Of a stretch of 64,000 nucleotides of DNA, positions 58,103-64,000 are shown in pieces. The notes under the pieces were generated by a model. The model was not told where the DNA came from and searched no databases. It saw nothing but the letters and a program-made list of their open reading frames with translations. The DNA comes from Roseospira goensis (GTDB lineage: Bacteria; Pseudomonadota; Alphaproteobacteria; Rhodospirillales; Rhodospirillaceae), in contig NZ_JACIGI010000019.1 of the NCBI RefSeq assembly GCF_014197795.1, positions 1-64,000 on the forward strand, in the 5' to 3' direction. Each line of letters opens with the position of its first letter. Position 1 is the stretch's first letter. Both the position numbers and the translations under genes were made by a program.

Positions 58103-58690
58103 CTAACCCTCCGAACCGGCGGACGGCGCCGCCACCGGCAGGGCCGGGCCGGTGTAGAACTCGGGCCACTCGCGCGCCACCACGGGGCCGTCGGAGCGCA
58201 GGGCGTAACAGGTATCGAGGATGCGCGGCCGCTCGCCGGTGTTGCCGGCCTTGCGCTTCTCTTCGCGGCGGGCGTGCAGGGTCTGGTAAGCCGTCGCCGC
58301 CAGCGGCTTCAGCAGGTCAACCAGATGGGTGCAGCCCTCGGCCCGGCCCAGGGCCTGCTTGACCTTGCCGGAGAAGCCGGCGCCGATGGTCAGGCCCACC
58401 AGGCGCTGGAAGTTGGGGGTGACCCGGCCGCAGATGCCGAAGGGCGAGGCGTCGGTGACCGCCTCGACGGCGCGGATCACCAGGTCATCGTCGACCGTGA
58501 CCCGCAACGCCATGTCGTGCAGCGGTTCGCCGGCGGCGATGCGGCCGCGATCGTGGTTGGCGAAGGTGTAGGTCTTGGTGTCGACGATGCGGGCCTCGAT
58601 GTCCCATAGGCCATCCTCGCGGCGGTAGCCCTGGCAGTCGATCCGGCGGGTGTGGATGTGCTGGCGCGGTTCGGGCGGAGACAGCGGCAT
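58103..58690 (-). CDS. DUF2889 domain-containing protein
   Basis: A 195-residue protein of the DUF2889 family. Landmarks are HTRRIDCQGYRREDGLWDIEARIVDTKTY near the N-terminus, PLHDMALRVTVDDDLVIR, and a middle segment with CGRVTPNFQRLVGLTIGAGFSGKVKQALG and GCTHLVDLLKPLAATAYQT. The conserved Cys-Thr-His suggests a metal or redox site, but the function is unknown. It lies 114 bp downstream of hpnN on the same strand and may be co-transcribed with the hopanoid genes. Confidence 0.83.
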   Translation of the reverse strand: MPLSPPEPRQHIHTRRIDCQGYRREDGLWDIEARIVDTKTYTFANHDRGRIAAGEPLHDMALRVTVDDDLVIRAVEAVTDASPFGICGRVTPNFQRLVGLTIGAGFSGKVKQALGRAEGCTHLVDLLKPLAATAYQTLHARREEKRKAGNTGERPRILDTCYALRSDGPVVAREWPEFYTGPALPVAAPSAGSEG

Positions 58691-58804
58691 AGGCGGACCT
58701 TTCGGAGAAACGATCCCCACGGACGGTGGGGCGGGCACCAGCCTCGATGTATACGCCGGCGTATGGTCGGCGTCCAGAGCCCGGCGGCGATCCGACTGTC
58801 TCCC

Positions 58805-61435
58805 CTATCTGGGGGGCCGCCCACGGCTCGGCCACAGCGCCAGCAGGGCCGGCAACACCCCCAGGGTGCAGAGCAGCGTCAGGCCGATGGCGATGGTGAG
58901 CAGGATCCCCATGCTGGCGGTGCCGGGGTGGCTGGAGGCGGCAATGGAGCCGAACGAGCCGATGGTGGTGAGCGCGCTGAACACCACCGCCCGGGGCGTG
59001 CTGCTGGTCATGGTGTGGGCGACGTCGCCCTCGTCGCGGTCGCGTTGCACCAGGTGGATGGCGCTGGCCACCCCCAGACCGAACAGCAGCGGCAGCACGA
59101 TGACATTGGCGAAGTTGAACGCCAGCCCGGCCAGCGCCGCCGTCGCCACCGTCAGCAGGCCGGCCAGGGTCAGCGGGGCGTAGACCAGCAGGATATCGCG
59201 TGTCCGCCGCAGGGTGACGGCCAGCAGCACCGTGATGCCCAGCAGCGCCAGCGCCGCCGCCTCGGCGAAGGCGCGCATCACCGTGCGCCCCGACTCGCGG
59301 ATCAGCACGGGGGAGCCGGTGGCGGTGGGGACCTCCGCGCGCACCGCGTCGACGAAGCGGGCGAGCTGGTCGGGATCGCGCGGATCCAGGGCCGGGCGCA
59401 CCTCCACCCGGGCGCGGCCGTCCGGCGCGAGGTAGCGCCCCAACAGGGCGTCCGGCAGGTCCTCCAGGGCGACCGGGGCCGCCTGCAGGGAGTCGCGCAG
59501 CCGCTCCAGCATGGGCGGCAGGTCGGCGGTCAGCGCGCTTGCGACGGCGGCCAGGGCGGCGTCGTCCGGCACCCGCGCCAGGACCGCCGCCAGCCGCTGT
59601 GCCGCCGCCTGGGTCTCGGCATCCGCGCCGGGGGCCGTCGCCAGCCGGTCCAGGGCCGCCACCAGGGCGTCGCGGGCGGCGCGGCGTTCGGCTGCGTCGG
59701 GCGGCGGGGCCGGTGCGCGCGACAGGGCCGGGGCCAGGAACAGGGCCATGTCCTGGATCACGAACAGCTTCTCGTCCTGGGCGTCGGGCACCAGGTCGCG
59801 GGCCGTGATCGCGCTGTCCACCTCGGGCAGGGTGGCGACCCGCTCGGCCAGCACCTCGGCCGCGTCCAGGTCGGGCGCCAGGATGTCCATGGTGTAGGGC
59901 GTGACCCGCGGATCCGCCAGCAGGTCGAACAGGGTGGCGACGGACTCGGTGTCGGGGTCGCGCAGGTTCAGCGGGTCGAAGTCGAAGCGCGCGGTCGGGG
60001 CCAGCGCCGCCGCGCCCACCGCCAGCGCCAGCGCCGCCAGGGCCACCGCCCGGGCATGCCGGCGCAGGCCGTCGTCCAACCGCATCGCCAGCCGCGACAG
60101 GCCGGCGCCGCCGGCGCGGCCGGGCCGCACCGGCAACAGGCTCAGGAGCGCCGGCGGCAGCGTCAGGTTGGCCACGAAGGCCACCCCCATGCCCAGGCCC
60201 GAGATCAACCCGAGTTGCGCCAGCCCGCGGTAGTCGGTGGGCAGGAACGACAGGAAGGCGATGGCCGCCGCCGCCGCGCACAGGGCCAGCGCCGGCCCCA
60301 CCCCGCGCGCCGCCGCGTCCAGGGCGGTCGCACTGTCGGCGCCGGTGTCGCGGGCCTCCTTGTAGCGCAGGGCGAAATGGATGCCGAAATCCACCGACAG
60401 GCCGATGAACAGCACCGCGAAGGCCACCGAGATCATGTTCAGCGTGCCCACGGTCACCGCCGCCAGCCCGGCGGTCCAGCACAGCCCGGCAAACAGGGTG
60501 ACCACGGTCGCCAGGATCAGGCGGGGCGCGCGCAACCCCACGATCAGCAGCGTGACCACCGCCACCAGCGTGATGGCGCCGGCGATGTCCATGCCGGTCT
60601 GCACGCTCTTGAGTTCCTCGGTCTCCATGGCGGCGGCGCCGGTCAGGCGCACGGTCACGCCCCGGTCCGGGGTCAGGCCCAGGTCGCGCGCCGTGGTGCG
60701 GATCAGCCGCATGGCGTCGCCGGCCGGGGTCAGGCTGGCGAAGCGGCGCTCGGGTTTGGCCAGGATCAGGCGGCGGGCGCCGCCCATCTCCGCCATCGGG
60801 CCGTCGTCGCCCTGGATCAGCGCCTGCCAGTCCAGGCGCGCGGGCGCCCCGGCCAGCCGCGCCGCCGTGGTCTCGGCCATGCGGGTCAGCACGTCGGCCA
60901 GCGGCAACGGCCCGCCGCCCGCGTCGGCGTTGGCGTCGGCGAGGCCGTCGGCGGCGGTGTCCATCAAGTCGGCCAGGCCGCGCAGCGACGGGTCCGCGGC
61001 CAGTGTGCCCAGGAACGGCTGGGCCTCGGCCAGGGTGTCGGACAGCGCGTACAACTCGTCCAGCGACAGGAACAGCAGCCCGTTGCGGCGGAAGAAGGGG
61101 TCGCCGGCGAGGTCGGAGACGAAGGCCAGCAGATCGTCCCGCGCCCGCAGTGCCGCGGTCAGGCGGCGGGCGGCGTCGTCGGCCAGGGCGGCGGTGTCGG
61201 CATCGAGGACGATCACCAGTTCGCCGCCGAACTGCGGGAAGGCGTCCTTCAGCGCCCGGTTCTGCTGTTGGAACGGCAGGTCGGGGTCCAGCATCGCCGA
61301 GGTATCGGTAGAGACCCCGATGCGCGTGGCCGCCGCCCACAGCGACAGCGCGGTGAGCACCAGGGCCACGGCCAGCACCGTCCAGCGGCGGCGGCGGGCG
61401 CCCTCGACCCAGGCGGCGATCAGGCGGGCGATCAT
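58805..61435 (-). CDS. hpnN: Hopanoid transporter HpnN (MMPL/RND family)
   Basis: An 876-residue RND-type inner-membrane transporter with two repeats of a membrane domain and large periplasmic loops. Each repeat has the helix bundle, for example [27 protein letters not shown] and [29 protein letters not shown]. HpnN moves hopanoids to the outer membrane in hopanoid producers. It starts at 61435 with an ATGA overlap with hpnA. Long Ala-rich periplasmic loops (about residues 480-690) match the family. The very long open frame upstream through hpnA is a shadow. Confidence 0.92.
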   Translation of the reverse strand: MIARLIAAWVEGARRRRWTVLAVALVLTALSLWAAATRIGVSTDTSAMLDPDLPFQQQNRALKDAFPQFGGELVIVLDADTAALADDAARRLTAALRARDDLLAFVSDLAGDPFFRRNGLLFLSLDELYALSDTLAEAQPFLGTLAADPSLRGLADLMDTAADGLADANADAGGGPLPLADVLTRMAETTAARLAGAPARLDWQALIQGDDGPMAEMGGARRLILAKPERRFASLTPAGDAMRLIRTTARDLGLTPDRGVTVRLTGAAAMETEELKSVQTGMDIAGAITLVAVVTLLIVGLRAPRLILATVVTLFAGLCWTAGLAAVTVGTLNMISVAFAVLFIGLSVDFGIHFALRYKEARDTGADSATALDAAARGVGPALALCAAAAAIAFLSFLPTDYRGLAQLGLISGLGMGVAFVANLTLPPALLSLLPVRPGRAGGAGLSRLAMRLDDGLRRHARAVALAALALAVGAAALAPTARFDFDPLNLRDPDTESVATLFDLLADPRVTPYTMDILAPDLDAAEVLAERVATLPEVDSAITARDLVPDAQDEKLFVIQDMALFLAPALSRAPAPPPDAAERRAARDALVAALDRLATAPGADAETQAAAQRLAAVLARVPDDAALAAVASALTADLPPMLERLRDSLQAAPVALEDLPDALLGRYLAPDGRARVEVRPALDPRDPDQLARFVDAVRAEVPTATGSPVLIRESGRTVMRAFAEAAALALLGITVLLAVTLRRTRDILLVYAPLTLAGLLTVATAALAGLAFNFANVIVLPLLFGLGVASAIHLVQRDRDEGDVAHTMTSSTPRAVVFSALTTIGSFGSIAASSHPGTASMGILLTIAIGLTLLCTLGVLPALLALWPSRGRPPR

Positions 61436-62421
61436 GTCAGGTACCCGTTGGCGTCGAACCAGGCGACGGCGTCGGCGATGGCGTCGGCCGCCGGCCGGGC
61501 GTGGTAGCCCAGGGCGCGCTCGGCCTTGGCGCTGGTGAAGAACATGCGCTTGCGGGCCATGCGCAGGCCGTCGACGGTGGCGAACGGCTCCCGGCCGGTG
61601 CGCCGGGCGATGGCCTCGGCGACATGGGCGAACGGCAGGATCAGGCCGTGCGGCAGTCTGACCCGGGGCGGCCGGCGGCCGCGCAGGCGGGCCACCTCGG
61701 CCAGGATGTCGGCCAGGGTCAGGTTCTCGCCGCCCAGGATATAGCGCGCCCCCACGGTCCCGTGATCGAAGGCCAGCAGGTGCCCGGCGGCCACGTCGTC
61801 GACGTGCACCACGTTCAGGCCGGTATCCACATAGGCCGGCATGCGCCCGGCGGCGGCCTCGACGATCACGCGGCCGGTGGGCGTGGGCTTGATGTCGCGC
61901 GGGCCAATGGGGGTGGACGGGTTGACGATCACCACCGGCGCGCCCTCGGTCTCGACCAGCGCCCGGACGGCCCTCTCGGCGCGGAACTTGCTGCCCTTGT
62001 AGGCGCCGATCATGTCGGTCTCGGTGGTGGGCGTGTCCTCGTCCGCCGGGGTGCCGTCGGCGTTCGGCTTCAGCACCGCGACGGAACTGGTGTAGACCGC
62101 CCGGCGCGCGCCGGCCTCCAGGGCGGCGCGGATCACGGCCCGGGAGCCCTCGACGTTGACCGCCTCCATGGCCGCCGGATCGGGGATCCACAGCCGATAG
62201 TCGGCGGCGACGTGATAGAGGGCGTCGACCCCGCGCGCCGCCGCCTTCAGCGAGGCCGGGTTGGTCAGGTCGCCGGCGACGATCTCCACGTCCAGGCCGG
62301 CCAGGTTGCGCCGGTCGCCGCCCGGGCGCGCCAGGCAGCGCACCGCCGCGCCGCGCGCGAGCAGGGCGCGGACCACGGCCGCGCCGACGAAGCCGGTGCC
62401 GCCGGTGACGAGCGTGGGCAT
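61432..62421 (-). CDS. hpnA: Hopanoid-associated sugar epimerase HpnA
   Basis: A 329-residue extended SDR. The NAD-binding motif is [25 protein letters not shown] is the HpnA hallmark, and [12 protein letters not shown] holds the catalytic [23 protein letters not shown] follows. HpnA family members are encoded with hopanoid genes and are thought to act on a sugar in side-chain modification, though the substrate is unproven. Coupled to hpnN by overlap and divergent from ispH. Confidence 0.94.
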   Translation of the reverse strand: MPTLVTGGTGFVGAAVVRALLARGAAVRCLARPGGDRRNLAGLDVEIVAGDLTNPASLKAAARGVDALYHVAADYRLWIPDPAAMEAVNVEGSRAVIRAALEAGARRAVYTSSVAVLKPNADGTPADEDTPTTETDMIGAYKGSKFRAERAVRALVETEGAPVVIVNPSTPIGPRDIKPTPTGRVIVEAAAGRMPAYVDTGLNVVHVDDVAAGHLLAFDHGTVGARYILGGENLTLADILAEVARLRGRRPPRVRLPHGLILPFAHVAEAIARRTGREPFATVDGLRMARKRMFFTSAKAERALGYHARPAADAIADAVAWFDANGYLT

Positions 62422-62640
62422 GGGCGGGTCTCCCTGACGGGCGGAGAGGCTGCGGACGCGGAGGATGAGGGCTCATCCCTACCGCTCCCCCGTCGGGCGG
62501 GCAAGGGGCCGTTGCTGTTGCGATTCGGTCGCAGGCCGGAACCCCTGGACCGATTGGGGGGACCGCAACCTTGCATCGGACCGGGCCGAAGCTCTAGATA
62601 TGGCGGAGTTTTTCCAGCCCTCAGCCCGAGGATCGCGCCC

Positions 62641-63711
62641 GTGGACGACACGCCCGCCACTCCCGCCGCCCCTGGTGCCGCATCCGAGCGCACCGCGCCC
62701 GATGCCATGCCCACCCACCTGCGCGTCATCCTGGCCAGCCCGCGCGGCTTCTGCGCCGGCGTCGAACGGGCCATTGAGATCGTCGAGCGCGCCCTGGAGA
62801 TTTACGGCCCGCCGGTCTACGTGCGCCACGAAATCGTGCACAACAAGCATGTGGTCGAGACCCTGCGCAATCAGGGCGCGGTGTTCGTCGAGGAACTGAC
62901 CGAGGTGCCCGACGGCGCCGTCACGGTGTTCAGCGCCCACGGGGTGCCGCAGGCCGTGGTCAAGGAGGCCGACCGGCGCGCGCTGCCGGTGATCGACGCC
63001 ACCTGCCCGCTGGTGTCCAAGGTACACCGCGAGGGCCAGAACCTGGCCCGCAAGGGCCGCGAGGTCATCATGATCGGCCACGAGGGCCACCCCGAGGTCG
63101 AGGGCACGCGCGGCCAGGTGCCGGGCGGCGTGCATCTGGTCAGCCAGGTGGAGGACGTGGAGCGGCTCCAGATCCGCGATCCCGACATGGTCGGCTACGT
63201 CACCCAGACCACGCTGTCGGTGGACGACACCAAGGACGTCATCGAGGCGCTCAAGCGCCGCTTCCCCAAGATCCAGGGGCCGGACGTCAAGGACATCTGC
63301 TACGCCACCCAGAACCGCCAGACCGCGGTCCGGGAACTGGCGAGCCAGGTGGACCTGCTGCTCGTGGTGGGGGCGCGCAACTCGTCCAACTCCAACCGCC
63401 TGGCCGAGATCGGGACCACCATGGGGGTGCCGAGCTATCTCATCGACGATGCCACCATGATCGAGGATGCCTGGTTCCGCGGCGTCTCGGTGGTGGGCGT
63501 GACCGCCGGTGCCTCAGCGCCCGAGCGGCTGGTGCGCGATCTGGTGGCCCGCATCGACAAGGTCGCGCCGGCCCGGGCCGAGCAGCTTCAGGGGATCGAG
63601 GAGCACATGCAGTTCAAGTTGCCGCGCGTGCTGTCGGATGCCATGCGCGAGCGCGGCATCGACCCCGAAGGCCCGCGCGATCGTGACCGCCACGACCTGC
63701 ACGTGGCCTGA
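62641..63711 (+). CDS. ispH: 4-hydroxy-3-methylbut-2-enyl diphosphate reductase
   Basis: The iron-sulfur enzyme ending the MEP pathway, making IPP and DMAPP. The three cluster cysteines are in [24 protein letters not shown] and [10 protein letters not shown]; the catalytic Glu is in the [10 protein letters not shown] region and the substrate motif is [10 protein letters not shown]. Start: GTG at 62641 with GAGG 7 bp upstream gives 356 residues; ATG at 62707 ([14 protein letters not shown]) gives the more usual 334. It lies just before hpnH, so isoprenoid supply and hopanoid side-chain synthesis are adjacent. Confidence 0.96.
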   Translation: MDDTPATPAAPGAASERTAPDAMPTHLRVILASPRGFCAGVERAIEIVERALEIYGPPVYVRHEIVHNKHVVETLRNQGAVFVEELTEVPDGAVTVFSAHGVPQAVVKEADRRALPVIDATCPLVSKVHREGQNLARKGREVIMIGHEGHPEVEGTRGQVPGGVHLVSQVEDVERLQIRDPDMVGYVTQTTLSVDDTKDVIEALKRRFPKIQGPDVKDICYATQNRQTAVRELASQVDLLLVVGARNSSNSNRLAEIGTTMGVPSYLIDDATMIEDAWFRGVSVVGVTAGASAPERLVRDLVARIDKVAPARAEQLQGIEEHMQFKLPRVLSDAMRERGIDPEGPRDRDRHDLHVA

Positions 63712-63788
63712 GCCGCCCCCCGATCCACCGCCCCGATCCGCCTCGCCCGCCCGGCCGCGAACCGTCCCGACCCAGGAGTGATGATACC

Positions 63789-64000
63789 GTGGGCGTTCCC
63801 CTGATCCAGCAAGTCCGCGTCGGCTCCTATCTGATGAAGCAGCGCCTGCGCGGCACCAAGCGCTATCCGCTGGTGCTGATGCTGGAGCCGCTGTTCCGCT
63901 GCAACCTGGCCTGCGCCGGTTGCGGGAAGATCGACTACCCGGACAGCATCCTGAACAAGCGCCTCAGCGTCGAGGAGTGCGTGGGAGCCGCCGAGGAATG
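63789..64000 (+). CDS. hpnH: Adenosyl-hopene transferase HpnH (5' part)
   Basis: The beginning of a radical SAM enzyme that joins the adenosyl group of SAM to diploptene, the first step of hopanoid side-chain elongation. The start is GTG at 63789 with AGGAG 11 nt upstream. The translated part reads VPLIQQVRVGSYLMKQ and then YPLVLMLEPLFRC with the CxxxCxxC cluster motif CNLACAGC followed by GKIDYPD, characteristic of HpnH. The gene is cut by the window end after about 70 codons. Confidence 0.93.
   Translation, partial: MGVPLIQQVRVGSYLMKQRLRGTKRYPLVLMLEPLFRCNLACAGCGKIDYPDSILNKRLSVEECVGAAEE

Noticed and set aside
58805-62476. A 1223-residue form of HpnN
   Set aside because: The extra 347 codons antisense nothing but overlay hpnA in another frame; HpnN begins at 61435 with an ATGA overlap.

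Overview
The window is chromosomal DNA of a very GC-rich alphaproteobacterium, most likely a member of the Rhodospirillales. The evidence is the complete dcw (division and cell wall) cluster in alphaproteobacterial order, running on into lpxC, bamD, recN and ligA; a meso-DAP-type MurE; hopanoid genes (hpnH, hpnA, hpnN); an Hda-type DnaA paralogue; GTTC-N7-GTTC style SOS boxes; and outer-membrane functions (LpxC, BamD, YnbE/YdbL). Species cannot be fixed from sequence reading alone.

Layout. 0-4.4 kb: a small surface-glycan block (GT2, UDP-glucuronate decarboxylase, GT4, GmhB phosphatase), then the RNase P RNA gene, whose promoter -35 contains the gmhB stop codon. 4.4-14 kb: polyphosphate genes (ppx, ppk1), sixA, hda, a CDP-alcohol phosphatidyltransferase, a DUF2066 protein, purM-purN and a DUF1269 membrane protein. 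14.1-14.9 kb: a nine-unit array of paired palindromes. 14.9-18 kb: a TRAP transporter (dctQ-dctM-dctP). 18.2-20.3 kb: a secreted von Willebrand A protein with near-identical repeats. 20.3-21.45 kb: a long regulatory region without a convincing gene. 21.45-41 kb: mraZ, rsmH, ftsL, ftsI, murE, murF, mraY, murD, ftsW, murG, murC, murB, ddl, ftsQ, ftsA, ftsZ, nearly all with overlapping stop and start codons. 41.6-47.5 kb: lpxC, bamD, recN, ligA. 47.5-53.6 kb: a DUF2459 protein, an EIIA-Ntr protein, ynbE-ydbL, an LpoA-like lipoprotein flanked on both sides by a family of hairpins, and dusA. 53.6-56.3 kb: a tiny membrane-protein gene behind an SOS box, an AraC/DUF2000 divergent pair, a Crp/Fnr regulator and tRNA-Asp. 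56.4-64 kb: gamma-glutamyltransferase, a DUF2889 protein, hpnN, hpnA, ispH and the start of hpnH.

How it fits together. Most genes serve the envelope: peptidoglycan precursor synthesis and the divisome (dcw), lipid A (lpxC), outer-membrane assembly (bamD), probable lipid transport (ynbE/ydbL), PBP activation (LpoA-like) and hopanoids (ispH supplies isoprenoid precursors; hpnH makes the hopanoid side chain; hpnN exports hopanoids). The most interesting candidate for something undescribed is the 32-codon single-span membrane protein at 53783-53881. It has a Shine-Dalgarno sequence and lies behind a promoter whose spacer holds a GTTC-N7-GTTC box. This is the arrangement expected of a SidA-like SOS-induced division inhibitor. 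A second SOS-like box lies upstream of mraZ.
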